Source of the DNA: Lactiplantibacillus brownii
GTDB taxonomy: Bacteria > Bacillota > Bacilli > Lactobacillales > Lactobacillaceae
Length of the DNA: 64,000 nucleotides
Reading direction: 5' to 3'
NCBI RefSeq assembly: GCF_031085375.1
Contig: NZ_JAVCWF010000001.1
Coordinates: 2,604,001 to 2,668,000, forward strand
The notes under the pieces were generated by a model that saw nothing but the letters and a program-made list of their open reading frames with translations, ran no database searches and was not told where the DNA came from. Made by a program: the position numbers and the translations under genes. Shown here one piece after another: positions 1-8,947 of the stretch. Every line of letters begins with the position of its first letter. The first letter of the stretch is position 1.

Positions 1-84
1 TCACTGCTAGTGCGGCAACTGCGACTGAATCAAGGGCATTTAGCTCTGGTCATCGTTTCATATGCCCCAAGAATAACGTTCTAA
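1..84 (+). CDS. C-terminal end of an unidentified gene (partial)
   Basis: Frame 1 is open from the window edge to a TAA at 82-84 and would encode the last 27 residues of a protein ending in a hydrophobic stretch and ITF. Too little remains to name a family. It reads in the same direction as the MFS gene that follows. The hairpin with a T-run at 182-226 could be its terminator. It could also be a chance open frame. Confidence 0.35.
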   Translation, partial: SLLVRQLRLNQGHLALVIVSYAPRITF

Positions 85-181
85 TTTTCAAAATTTAGCC
101 TTGTCAAAATGGCTGATTTCCGCTAAGATAGACTGAAATATTAATTCCGATAGCGAGTTTTGACTCGTCATGTTACTAGTT

Positions 182-226
182 AAGCACTGCTTCTAGGCTG
201 GGATAGCCTAAAGGAGTGCTTTTTTG
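182..226 (+). promoter_or_regulatory. Terminator-like hairpin overlapping the MFS ribosome-binding site
   Basis: AAGCACT (182-188) pairs with AGTGCTT (215-221), and inside it TAGGCT (194-199) pairs with AGCCTA (205-210). A run of six T follows, ending just before the start codon. The AAGGAG ribosome-binding site (211-216) lies at the base of the helix. It may terminate the upstream transcript, or it may gate expression of the permease by attenuation or by hiding the ribosome-binding site. Confidence 0.5.
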
Positions 227-1351
227 ATGAAAAAAATGACCTTATTAATGTTACTTGCCGCAATGAACCTTCGCCTGTCTGTGACGGCGTTACCCCCATT
301 ATTTCACCTTATTCAACAAGATCTGATTATCAGTAAGCCACTAATTGCCTTGCTAGTAACGATCCCGCTACTTTGTTTTGGCGCCGGATCACTCTTGGCG
401 CCTCGCTTAATTCAAGAATTGGGAATCAAGACGATGTTGTTACTGACCACTGGCTTACTAATTCTCGCCAACTTAATACGGCCCTTTAATGTCTTCACCC
501 TGATCAGTGGCACATTTTTGGTAGGACTAGCTATCGCCGGTTTAAATATCACGGTGCCCACAATGATTGCCCAAATGAACCAAGCTAATCCGACACGACT
601 GACCAGTGACTATTCCTTGGTCATGACGGTTGTGGCAGCTATCGGTACGGCTGTAGCGCTCCCTTTAGCCAGTCGAATCAGTTGGCAAGCTGTGATGGCC
701 CTATTCGCATTGCCGGCAGTGATCACCTGGCTCTGCACTTATTTCTTATTACCACAAGCCACACGACCTACTAAAACGCCTCACCCATCCCAGCACAACT
801 TGTTGGCGATCTTTAAACATGATCGTCAAGTCCAAAAACTAGCGTTGTTCATGGGTGGACAATCACTGATTTTTTACACCTTAGTCACTTGGTTACCCAC
901 AATCTATCAAGCTATCGGCGCCACCAGTACCGAAGCCGGTACCTTATTCGCCGTATTTCAATTTATCGGCGTCCCCGCAGCCGCTTTACTCAATATTTTT
1001 CGCAGTCAACGACAAACTTTACGCTGGCTGTTAGTCGGCTACAGTTTAGGCTTTGCCTGTTTAGCTTGGTCAGGAATCGGTTGGTGGCTTTCGGCACTCA
1101 TCTTAGGCCTGACCTGCGCGTTAATGTTCAGCTTTGCACTCAATCTAATCGCCACCAGTAGCCGCGATACCACGACCATTACCAACCGTTCAGCCATTGC
1201 CCAAGCCATCGGTTATTTACTCGCCGCAATCGGTCCGGTTCTGATCGGCCAGTTGCAAAATCTCACTCAAAGTTGGCTGATTCCAATCTTGAGTTTAGTT
1301 GGTTTAATGCTACTGACAATCTTGATTGGTTTCAGAACTACCAACGACTAG
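227..1351 (+). CDS. MFS permease, CynX/NimT (cyanate permease-like) type
   Basis: An integral membrane transporter of about 374 residues with roughly twelve hydrophobic segments in two halves. The short cytoplasmic loop near residue 190 is basic, and the short N-terminus leads straight into TM1 with NLRLSVTALPP, a pattern seen in the cyanate/nitroimidazole permease branch of the major facilitator superfamily. The substrate cannot be told from sequence. ATG at 227 follows AAGGAG (211-216) by ten bases; an in-frame TTG at 224 is the alternative start. The gene is monocistronic, with a terminator directly downstream and a hairpin over its ribosome-binding site. Confidence 0.8.
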   Translation: MKKMTLLMLLAAMNLRLSVTALPPLFHLIQQDLIISKPLIALLVTIPLLCFGAGSLLAPRLIQELGIKTMLLLTTGLLILANLIRPFNVFTLISGTFLVGLAIAGLNITVPTMIAQMNQANPTRLTSDYSLVMTVVAAIGTAVALPLASRISWQAVMALFALPAVITWLCTYFLLPQATRPTKTPHPSQHNLLAIFKHDRQVQKLALFMGGQSLIFYTLVTWLPTIYQAIGATSTEAGTLFAVFQFIGVPAAALLNIFRSQRQTLRWLLVGYSLGFACLAWSGIGWWLSALILGLTCALMFSFALNLIATSSRDTTTITNRSAIAQAIGYLLAAIGPVLIGQLQNLTQSWLIPILSLVGLMLLTILIGFRTTND

Positions 1352-1365
1352 CTACTGAGGCATCA

Positions 1366-1418
1366 AAAAATACCGCTCAAGAACCTTAGCTTGCGCTAAA
1401 TGCTTGAGCGGTATTTGT
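1366..1418. terminator. Rho-independent terminator, bidirectional
   Basis: ATACCGCTCAAG and CTTGAGCGGTAT form a 12-bp stem flanked by A-rich and T-rich tracts. It sits between the MFS gene and the convergent 109-aa gene and can serve both. Confidence 0.8.
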
Positions 1419-1430
1419 TATGACCTCAAC

Positions 1431-1760
1431 TTAGTTGTCAACGACCTTTAACAAGGCATTCAAATCGGCCTGTTTGTTTAAAACAGTCACTAGGGTCTGT
1501 CCGTTTTTATCATAAGTCATTGACTCAAAAACTTTGACCGCTGGCTGGCCGTTAGTGGTCAACTGTAGTTCCGCCAACTTGGCAAAAACGTTAACACTCG
1601 GATTCACATCAAAAACGGCTGCCACATCCGGTAACATTTCTCCCAAGGGCAAGTTATTCGTATAGTTGCCGCTATTAAAATAGGCCCGCAAACAGAACAT
1701 TAAAATTGCGCGTTCATACATTGAAAGTGTTGACAATTGTTTTTTCAAATCTGACTTCAT
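1431..1760 (-). CDS. Conserved hypothetical protein, 109 aa
   Basis: A soluble protein of 109 residues, largely helical at the N-terminus (LKKQLSTLSMYERAILMFCLRAYF) and ending in LLKVVDN. I do not recognise the family. It has no signal peptide, membrane segment or metal-binding motif. The start ATG lies at 1760. It is transcribed alone, between the PEP synthase terminator and a bidirectional terminator. Codon use looks like that of the neighbouring core genes, so it is likely a real gene. Confidence 0.65.
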   Translation of the reverse strand: MKSDLKKQLSTLSMYERAILMFCLRAYFNSGNYTNNLPLGEMLPDVAAVFDVNPSVNVFAKLAELQLTTNGQPAVKVFESMTYDKNGQTLVTVLNKQADLNALLKVVDN

Positions 1761-1824
1761 CTTTAATCGACCATCCTAATTTTTGACTTCCTAATAATCA
1801 TAGCACACTGAAAATCGCGTCAAC

Positions 1825-1863
1825 ACAAAAAGCACTAATCTGAAGTGTGTCCAGATTGGTGCT
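1825..1863 (-). terminator. Terminator of ppsA
   Basis: On the minus strand AGCACCAATCTG pairs with CAGATTAGTGCT and is followed by TTTTTG, about 80 bases after the ppsA stop. Confidence 0.8.
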
Positions 1864-1946
1864 CTAAGTGACCTAATTTCAGAAAAAGTTCTGAATTAGA
1901 TGTGATGGTTCTATTTCAACGAGGTAACCTTAATTAAGCTGGACGA

Positions 1947-4349
1947 CTATTTCCAGTCATAGTCGGTCGGATCTTGTAATCCCCGGCCAGTAGCATGATC
2001 CAACATGATCCGCTGTTCGAAGTGAGCCACGTTGCGCTTAGTTGCTTCGACCATATCTGGGTTGACGGAGACGTAATCAATCCCACTCTGAATCAAGAAG
2101 TTGGTGAAATCAGGGAATTCAGAAGGCGCTTGACCACAAATGGAAACCGTCTTGCCATCTTTATGCGCTGTCGTAATCAAATGACGGATAGCACGTTTAA
2201 CAGCTAAGTTCCGTTCGTCAAAGAGACTCGCAACGGTATCATTATTCCGATCACAGCCAAGTAGTAACATCGTCAAGTCATTCGAGCCAATGGAATAGCC
2301 ATCAACGTATTCGTTGAATTTGTCGGCCAAAATGATGTTTGATGGAATTTCAGCCATCATGTAAACTTTGAAGTCGGCATTCCGAACTAAGCCTTCACCT
2401 TTCATGATGTCCGTTACTTTTTGGGCTTCATCAAGGGTCCGAACGAATGGAGTCATGACATTCAAGTTCTTCAAGCCAAACTCATTCCGAACTTTCTTGA
2501 CTGCGGCTAATTCCAACTTGAACGCATTGATATACTTTGGATCGTAATAACGTGAAGCACCACGCCAGCCTAATAAGTCCGCTGGTTCATGTGGTTCAAA
2601 CTTCTCGCCACCCTTAAGTTTACGATATTCACTCGACTTGAAGTCAGATAACCGTAAAACAACTGGCCGTGGTGACATTGCCCGGGCAACCTTGGAAATC
2701 CCGTCGGCTAACATGTCAACGACTTTTTCTGGGTGACCTTCTTCAATCAAATAGAGTGGATGTTCGTGAATATAAGTCGTCCAGAGGAACTCTTCACGCA
2801 TCAAACCGATCCCATCTGCTGGTAATGAGGAATACTTGTCCGCTAACTCTGGGTCACCTAAGTTCATCATGACACCCGTAGCAGTTGGTGCGAAGGTTTC
2901 AGCAGCAACGACTTGCCCAGTCGCTTGTGCAACTGGTGTGGCTTTCTTGAGGATGCTTTCAACTTTGCCTTTATAAACAACCCCATTTTTAGCATCGACC
3001 GTCACAACATCGCCGGTCTTCAAGACAGCCGTTGCAGCAACGTGCTTGCTTTCAGTCCCAACGATACATGGAATTTCCATTTCCCGTGAAACGATCGCAG
3101 CATGGCAAGTCATCCCACCATTATTGGTCACAATGGCGGCAGCCTTCTTCATAGCTGGAACCCAATCTGGTGACGTCATCAAAGTAACTAAGACTTCACC
3201 CTGCTTGAATTGGTCAATGTCCTTAGGATTATCAATGACATGGACGATCCCACTGGCTAAACCTGGGCTGGCAGGTAAACCACGAACAGCAACTTTAGCA
3301 TCAGCTTCTGCAACCACGTTATCATCTCCAGTAGTACTCGTTTTTGCTTTATTACGCTGTGACCAAACCGTTTCTGGACGTGCTTGCACGATCCATAAGC
3401 GATTCGTGTTAGTATCCAAAGCGTATTCCATATCCATGTAACAGCCATAATGCTTTTCAATTTCTTTAGCATACCCAGCGAGTTCAATGACCTGAGCATC
3501 CGTGAGAACTTGTTTATCTTGTAATTCAGTAGGAACGGTCTGCTCTTTGGTCCCACCATTAGCGACCCGCATTAATTCAACAGGCTGCTTAACAATATTT
3601 CTTTCAACAATCTTTAAAGAAGCCTTATCAATGACAAAGTGGTTAGGAGTAACTTTGCCCAAAACAATATATTCACCTAAGCCACGAATCCCATCGATCA
3701 CGATCTTGGAATCGTCACCGTTAGCCACGTTGACGGAGAACATAATCCCAGAAGCCTTGGAGAAGACCATCATTTGGACCGCTGCCGACAAAGCCACTTT
3801 TTCATAAGGGAATTGTTGCTTGTGACGATAGTAGGTCGCCCGGTCAGTAAATAGCGATGAATAACATTCTTGAACCCGGTTGACGACATCCGCAGCGCCT
3901 TTGATATTCAGATAAGATTCTTGTTGCCCAGCGAATGAGGCATTCGGCAAATCTTCCGCCGTTGCAGAAGAACGAATGGCAACGAAGGGATCTGACTGAC
4001 CAACTTTGTCAGCAAGATCGACATAAGCTTTCTGAATATCATTCGCTAAATCAGTTGGCATTGTGGCACCAACGATTAAATTACGAATCTGTTCACAAGC
4101 TTTATGCAATTCATCCGAATCTTCGTAGTCCACAATACCGTTAAGCAAAGCGTTGACTTTATCGTTTAACCCCGTCTTTTGCATGAAGTATCGGTATGCA
4201 CGGGCGGTGGTTGCGAAACCATAAGGTACTGGAACGTCCATCGAAGAAGTCATTTCTCCTAATGACGAAGATTTCCCACCAACTAAGTTCACATCTTGAC
4301 GATGTAATTCATTAAACCATAAAACATTTGCTGTATCGCGACTACTCAT
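1947..4349 (-). CDS. ppsA: Phosphoenolpyruvate synthase
   Basis: Converts pyruvate, ATP and water to PEP, AMP and phosphate, the entry step for gluconeogenesis from pyruvate or lactate. The 800 residues are full length for the family. The N-terminal ATP-binding (pyruvate phosphate dikinase) half starts with VGGKSSSLGEM and carries AIRSSATAEDLPNASFAGQQ near residue 125. The swivelling phosphohistidine domain has GGMTCHAAIVSREM, with the catalytic His at about residue 416. The C-terminal PEP-binding barrel includes GSNDLTM and ICGQAPSE. The ATG at 4349 is preceded by GAGGAGG-like bases. The gene has its own promoter with a perfect cre site just downstream, so it should be repressed by CcpA on glucose. 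Confidence 0.97.
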   Translation of the reverse strand: MSSRDTANVLWFNELHRQDVNLVGGKSSSLGEMTSSMDVPVPYGFATTARAYRYFMQKTGLNDKVNALLNGIVDYEDSDELHKACEQIRNLIVGATMPTDLANDIQKAYVDLADKVGQSDPFVAIRSSATAEDLPNASFAGQQESYLNIKGAADVVNRVQECYSSLFTDRATYYRHKQQFPYEKVALSAAVQMMVFSKASGIMFSVNVANGDDSKIVIDGIRGLGEYIVLGKVTPNHFVIDKASLKIVERNIVKQPVELMRVANGGTKEQTVPTELQDKQVLTDAQVIELAGYAKEIEKHYGCYMDMEYALDTNTNRLWIVQARPETVWSQRNKAKTSTTGDDNVVAEADAKVAVRGLPASPGLASGIVHVIDNPKDIDQFKQGEVLVTLMTSPDWVPAMKKAAAIVTNNGGMTCHAAIVSREMEIPCIVGTESKHVAATAVLKTGDVVTVDAKNGVVYKGKVESILKKATPVAQATGQVVAAETFAPTATGVMMNLGDPELADKYSSLPADGIGLMREEFLWTTYIHEHPLYLIEEGHPEKVVDMLADGISKVARAMSPRPVVLRLSDFKSSEYRKLKGGEKFEPHEPADLLGWRGASRYYDPKYINAFKLELAAVKKVRNEFGLKNLNVMTPFVRTLDEAQKVTDIMKGEGLVRNADFKVYMMAEIPSNIILADKFNEYVDGYSIGSNDLTMLLLGCDRNNDTVASLFDERNLAVKRAIRHLITTAHKDGKTVSICGQAPSEFPDFTNFLIQSGIDYVSVNPDMVEATKRNVAHFEQRIMLDHATGRGLQDPTDYDWK

Positions 4350-4404
4350 AATATTACCTCCTCGAAACTATCAACATCAAATTCAGTCAAACAAAACGAT
4401 TTAT

Positions 4405-4418
4405 TGAAAGCGTTTTCA
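4405..4418 (-). promoter_or_regulatory. cre (CcpA) operator of ppsA
   Basis: TGAAAGCGTTTTCA matches all 14 positions of the TGWNANCGNTNWCA consensus. It begins about 12 bases downstream of the -10 box, the typical place for CcpA repression. Confidence 0.85.
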
Positions 4419-4429
4419 TTTACAACTAC

Positions 4430-4458
4430 ATTGTAGTTCAACTATGCACAAAGTTCAA
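4430..4458 (-). promoter_or_regulatory. Sigma-A promoter of ppsA
   Basis: On the minus strand TTGAAC (4453-4458) and TACAAT (4430-4435) are separated by exactly 17 bases. A 15-bp palindrome, AACTACA-T-TGTAGTT (4424-4438), covers the -10 box. Confidence 0.8.
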
Positions 4459-4659
4459 AGGGATTTCTTGGATTTTTTAGTTTGTTTTTTGATAAAAAGC
4501 CACTAAAGCGGAATGTTAGTTATCTTTATCATCAGCTAAGTTGATTGTATATTTAGTTCACACTATCACAATGCTCGCATTTTGCGACCATTTAGCGAGT
4601 CAACTAGGCCAACCACGGTGAGGTTATTGAGTCATCTACCTGATTTAATTTGCTGGCCT

Positions 4660-4706
4660 AAAAAAATCTCACCCTGGCTGGCGTAATCCAAACCATGGTG
4701 AGATTA
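4660..4706 (-). terminator. Terminator of the LPXTG surface protein gene
   Basis: On the minus strand AATCTCACC pairs with GGGTGAGATT, and six T follow. It lies directly behind the stop codon at 4727. Confidence 0.8.
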
Positions 4707-4726
4707 TAAAAATATTATTGCTTAAC

Positions 4727-7216
4727 TTAATGTTGTTTACGCTTTAGTCCCATACCCGCTAGACTAAACAAGCCAAGTAGCATCATGCCCAACATGCTCA
4801 AAAAGCCGGCATGTTGTTCGTTAGTTTGTGGCAAGGTAGTTGTTGTAGCTTTCGCTTTAAGACCGTTAGCAACATTGGTTGTCGTGGCTCCAACTGTCGC
4901 CGCTGCATCAGTAAGTGTGACTTCTGTATGATGCGTCGTGGTGGCTAAATTCTGGGCCTTAGGTTGGCCATTAAGTTGACTATGAGTCGTTGCTTCAACC
5001 GTTTTAAGCGCTTGTTCACGAGCAGTCGCTTGAGCCAAATTAGCTTTAGCAGTATCTAGCGCTGCTTTAGCCGCTTTTAAGACGGCAGCCGTTGTATTAG
5101 CAGCCGCCACTTTTTGATCATAGTCAGCTTTAGCTTGATCATAGGCCGTTTGTGCCTTAGCCAAGTTTGCTGTCGCCGTAGCTAAATTAGCATCGGCATT
5201 TTCAAGACCTGACAAGTAGGCTTTAGCTTTGGCAACTTTATTAGCTGCAGCCTGTACGGCAGCTTGAGCCTTGTCATCAGTGGCTTTAGCCGTTGCAAGT
5301 GTTTGCTTAGCCGTCTTCAATTCAGCCGTCGCCGTGGCAACATTGGCCTGGGCCGTAACAACCGCGGCCTTAGCACTAGCTAATTCTTCCGGCGTTGCAT
5401 TGTAGGCTTGTGCTTGCTTGAGTGTTGCTTCATCGGTGGCCAATTGTTGTTTCAAACTAGTTAACTTGTTGGTCGCAGCGGCAGTGGCCTTCTTCGCTGT
5501 AGTCAGCTTATTTTGTGCCGCAGACAAGGCTGTTTTAGCAGTCGTCAAGGCTGCAGTTTGTGATTTAAGCGTTGCTTGCAAAGTACTATTTTTAACGACA
5601 ACATGACTAATTGGTGCCGGCGTCGTTGTATTCTTGAAGAATGAAGAACCTTTAGGAATGATATTGTCATCATTAGAAATTAGGATAAGGTGAATAGTAC
5701 CCTTAGAATCAAAGGTTGTCACTAAGTATAAATCAAGTGTCTTGTAATCTGTAATGTAGGCATCCCCCGCTTCAGTAGCCATAACATCTAAAATGCTGCC
5801 ATAAGATGCTCGACTCCCCTCAACAACAGTGTCATCACGTGTATCCAAATGAGTATAGAGATAGTCCGCAATACCTCCCTTTAACTCCGCCATCGTATGA
5901 TTATTGGTATGGTAAAGGCTCCAAGGCCACTCAGAAAAGTCTTGAATCATTGGATATAAGAACTCCCCATAAGGTCGTCCATCATCAACATAATCAACAA
6001 CAGGTATTCCAACCTTTACACCAACCCCCTTGGTGAATGATGGCTCACTACCACCTTGCACTCCAAAGGTATCGCCGCTACCCTCATGCTTATTGATCAT
6101 CAAATAGCCAAGTTTAGCCGAACCGTCTGAAACTTTTATCGGCTTAAATCCAAATTGAGCTCGAACATCATTAATGATCGATGCTGTGAAATTAGATAAA
6201 TCACGCACTTGTGCCTCTGTTAAATTGCTAACATCATCAATCACTTCATTTTTATCTGCAGTCGTTGGTTGATAATCAATTTCAGTAACTTTCTTTTGAA
6301 TAGCTGCTAAGGGTTCTAGGGCTTTATTACCCGCGGCAATAGCTTTATCCTGAGCATCCTCATCCTTATCCTTAGCTTTATCAAATACGGCATTGTACGC
6401 ATTATTGTATAAAGCACTCCTGTTGGCATAAGCTTCTTTATACCCCGCCGGCATCACAACCCCACCAACTTCAACGGTACTATCAGCATTTTTGATCTGT
6501 GTATTAGTAGCATCAACAGCTGCTTGTGCGGTTTTAACCGTGGTTTGAGCTTTTGTCACGGTATCATTAGCTTGACTTTGGGTAACTTGCGCATCAGAGA
6601 CCGTCTTGGTTTGCGTGGCAACATTAGTTTTATCTTGACTAACCGCAGTTTGGGCAGTAGTCGTATCTATTTGCTTAACTTTGTTTTGGGCTTGGTCCAA
6701 AGCTTGTTGTGCCGCCGTTACTGCACTGCTCTTAGTGTTGACTTCAGCTTGTGCTTGGTTCGCCGTTGCCGCAGTTGTATCGGCTTGTGACTGAGCCTGG
6801 CTTTGAACGGTTGTCGCTGCTGAAACAACTTGCTTAGCGTTGTCGATGTTTTCAGGAGTTGCCGCAGCCTTTGTGGCAAGAGCTGCTTGTTGAGTAGTCG
6901 TTGCAGATTGAACGGCTGTGCTAGCTGAATTCAAAACCTTTTGTGCCGTATTCTTGTCTGTGCTGGCATGATTAGCAGCGGTTTGTGCTGTGGTAACCGT
7001 GGTTGAGGCCTGACTAACCGCACGTTTGGCAGTAGTCGTTTTAGTTGTTGCTTGACTAACAGCTTGTTGACCATCCGTAGTAGTTGTAGCAGTTGTCTGA
7101 GCTGCTGTGCTAGTCGCAGTTGCGGCCTGAGCATTTAACCCTTGATTCCCCACCATTCCGATTGTTCCGGCAGCCGCCGCGATTGTCGCGAGCGTTGCCA
7201 CTTTTTTCTTTGACAT
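4727..7216 (-). CDS. LPXTG-anchored surface protein with SEC10/PgrA-like domain
   Basis: A cell-wall-anchored protein of 829 residues. It has an N-terminal signal peptide (MSKKKVATLATIAAAAG, cleavage after AQA near residue 33). A long Ala/Thr/Gln-rich coiled-coil region follows to about residue 250. A globular part at about 255-545 (YANRSALYNNAYNAVFDKAKD onward, with SNLTEAQVRDLSNF) resembles the SEC10/PgrA surface-exclusion domain. A second coiled coil runs to about 770. The sortase signal is LPQTN at 795-799, then a hydrophobic span and KRKQH. SEC10/PgrA proteins were named from plasmid surface exclusion; chromosomal versions probably act in adhesion or aggregation (inference). GGAGGAAC precedes the ATG. 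A near-match cre site lies 70 bases upstream. Confidence 0.88.
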   Translation of the reverse strand: MSKKKVATLATIAAAAGTIGMVGNQGLNAQAATATSTAAQTTATTTTDGQQAVSQATTKTTTAKRAVSQASTTVTTAQTAANHASTDKNTAQKVLNSASTAVQSATTTQQAALATKAAATPENIDNAKQVVSAATTVQSQAQSQADTTAATANQAQAEVNTKSSAVTAAQQALDQAQNKVKQIDTTTAQTAVSQDKTNVATQTKTVSDAQVTQSQANDTVTKAQTTVKTAQAAVDATNTQIKNADSTVEVGGVVMPAGYKEAYANRSALYNNAYNAVFDKAKDKDEDAQDKAIAAGNKALEPLAAIQKKVTEIDYQPTTADKNEVIDDVSNLTEAQVRDLSNFTASIINDVRAQFGFKPIKVSDGSAKLGYLMINKHEGSGDTFGVQGGSEPSFTKGVGVKVGIPVVDYVDDGRPYGEFLYPMIQDFSEWPWSLYHTNNHTMAELKGGIADYLYTHLDTRDDTVVEGSRASYGSILDVMATEAGDAYITDYKTLDLYLVTTFDSKGTIHLILISNDDNIIPKGSSFFKNTTTPAPISHVVVKNSTLQATLKSQTAALTTAKTALSAAQNKLTTAKKATAAATNKLTSLKQQLATDEATLKQAQAYNATPEELASAKAAVVTAQANVATATAELKTAKQTLATAKATDDKAQAAVQAAANKVAKAKAYLSGLENADANLATATANLAKAQTAYDQAKADYDQKVAAANTTAAVLKAAKAALDTAKANLAQATAREQALKTVEATTHSQLNGQPKAQNLATTTHHTEVTLTDAAATVGATTTNVANGLKAKATTTTLPQTNEQHAGFLSMLGMMLLGLFSLAGMGLKRKQH

Positions 7217-7285
7217 TATTAGTTCCTCCTAAGTATTGAAACTCCTAAAGATTCAGCTTTTCTTGTCATCAGTCTGTTGGACAAT

Positions 7286-7299
7286 TGATTGCGTTTTCA
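7286..7299 (-). promoter_or_regulatory. cre-like site upstream of the surface protein gene
   Basis: TGATTGCGTTTTCA on the plus strand matches 13 of 14 cre positions. An extended -10 (TGATACAAT, minus strand) lies just upstream of it relative to the gene, so CcpA repression of the surface protein is plausible. Confidence 0.5.
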
Positions 7300-7730
7300 T
7301 TAACAGCAATAATTGTATCAAAATGGTCTGACACCCTATGTCGTTTTGTGCTATAAAACAAAAATAATGATATATTTTTTAACAAATTAATTATCATTCA
7401 ATCACCTGCCATCAAAATAACCAATGTTGGCTATAACAAAAAAATGAGCACCAGTCATCAACAAGTCAATCGACTTGGATAAACAGTGCGCATTAAACTA
7501 CTTTCAACTAGTCAGTTTCCTTTAAACTGGCACTTAGAATGCACTGCCGTAACTGATGCCAACATGATCCATTAGATTCAGTCACTGTTCAATTTAAGCA
7601 CCAAAGACTAAACTATTAATGACTCAATCTCCCACTATCTCCCGCTATTTCTCAATTCGCTACATTAGTACTTTCTTTGCCACTTGGCTGAATCAATCCT
7701 TCTCAGAATCCACCCAAGTTTGTTCACGAA
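7300..7730. other. Intergenic region with no supported gene
   Basis: AT-rich sequence with stop codons in all frames. The only pattern I see is a decayed 10-bp periodicity at 7627-7656 (TATCTCCCRC-like units), which resembles the 10-bp repeat at 18531-18570. Confidence 0.5.
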
Positions 7731-7782
7731 AATAAGTCCAACACCTTTGTCTGTGACTCTCAAAGGTATTGAACTTATTTTT
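7731..7782. terminator. Strong imperfect hairpin terminator
   Basis: AATAAGT plus AACACCTTTG pairs with CAAAGGTATTG plus ACTTATT, followed by TTTTT on the plus strand. It lies downstream of the 114-aa minus-strand gene and can terminate it. Confidence 0.6.
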
Positions 7783-7854
7783 AATAAATCTAAGTTTTTA
7801 ATTTAAATAGGCCAAGCGCCCCTAATATTTCACTTGACGACAACATATACGACT

Positions 7855-8199
7855 TTACGAATACTTGACCGTACTTCCAAATTTCAACGGAATAAAGCCA
7901 TAATGTGTATATCGATCCAAAACCTTTGCATCTACTTGCTTTAGTTGTGGCGCGATAAAATCATAAATATCACGATGTTCTGCTGGTAACCCAGCAATGC
8001 GATTCTTGATGTTTAAAGATAAATCCGCTTGTAGTAAAGCGGTTCTTAAACCAAGCATGATTTTAATATAATCCTCATCATGATTCAAAGCCTTAGAGAA
8101 TTGCGCTAATTGTTGGCTAACCTTATCAAATTTAGGTAATTGTACCTGCTCATAGGCCCGATCTACCAGCGTTGTGAGTTTTTGTCGTTGTTCTTCCAT
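7855..8199 (-). CDS. Hypothetical helical protein, 114 aa
   Basis: I place the start at the ATG at 8199, because GGGGGCGAG stands just upstream. The longer reading to 8325 would add a poorly coded 42 residues. The protein begins MEEQRQKLTTLVDRAYEQV, is almost wholly helical and ends in GSTVKYS. Its size and helical make-up recall the small bacteriocin-immunity proteins (EntA_Immun), but I see no diagnostic motif and no bacteriocin gene nearby, so this is only a possibility. It is monocistronic in an otherwise gene-poor stretch. Confidence 0.6.
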   Translation of the reverse strand: MEEQRQKLTTLVDRAYEQVQLPKFDKVSQQLAQFSKALNHDEDYIKIMLGLRTALLQADLSLNIKNRIAGLPAEHRDIYDFIAPQLKQVDAKVLDRYTHYGFIPLKFGSTVKYS

Positions 8200-8947
8200 G
8201 TGCTCGCCCCCGTTAACATTCTTAACATGCCATCTAAACGAGATTATAAAAATTGCGTCATTCAGAAACCACACTAATAATGGTACACCATTGCAACTTC
8301 TAACAAAAACGGCCCGGCTAAGCAACTGCCGTCATATATAACTTTTACTTTAATGCCAGGCTCAAATTTCAAAATTGCTTTGTACGTCGCAACTACTTCC
8401 AAAACCAGATTAGAAAGTTACAATTACAGCCATCAGTTAACCAAAATGAGACAATACTGCCACACTCAGCGACTTAATTTCTTCTTGCGTTCTTTTCTCA
8501 TGTTAGTTTCACCAACTAAACTACTTTTTTCCAACAAGTAAAAAAAGCCTTCGAATTTTGCAATTCGAAGACTAATTACCTCACAACGCAATTGTCAGGA
8601 TTTTCGAACATGCCCGACCATGGGCAACGTCTACGGATATAAGCATACCATGACTGGTCACCGTTTAACAGTTAAATTTTGTCACGATTATCCCAAAACT
8701 CAATCTGCCACTTATTCGATCACGTATTTTTAGACAAATTGCTATCTTCTAAGCACTCAAAATAATATGACTTCTGGATGCTAAAACATCCTGCCACTTG
8801 GTAGTATCCACTGATTAACTGATTAGTATTTTTTATATTCCATAATCGAAGTTTTTCGTTTACAATCAACTTTTATCTCCAAAATGCCTTTTGCTAAGAT
8901 TATCATGTAGCGTTCTTGCTGTCAAAGAATTTTGTATAATGCCGTCT
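8200..8947. other. Gene-poor region with one orphan terminator
   Basis: No supported gene. A clear minus-strand terminator (8541-8570) has no gene directly upstream: the AlbA_2 gene stops 380 bases away. An untranslated minus-strand transcript, or a long 3' UTR, is possible. Confidence 0.5.
8541..8570 (-). terminator. Orphan terminator
   Basis: On the minus strand CTTCGAATT-GCAA-AATTCGAAG is a perfect 9-bp stem followed by GCTTTTTTT. Confidence 0.75.

Noticed and set aside
8353..8541. 62-residue plus-strand reading frame
   Set aside because: No ribosome-binding site, no recognisable composition, in a gene-poor AT-rich gap.
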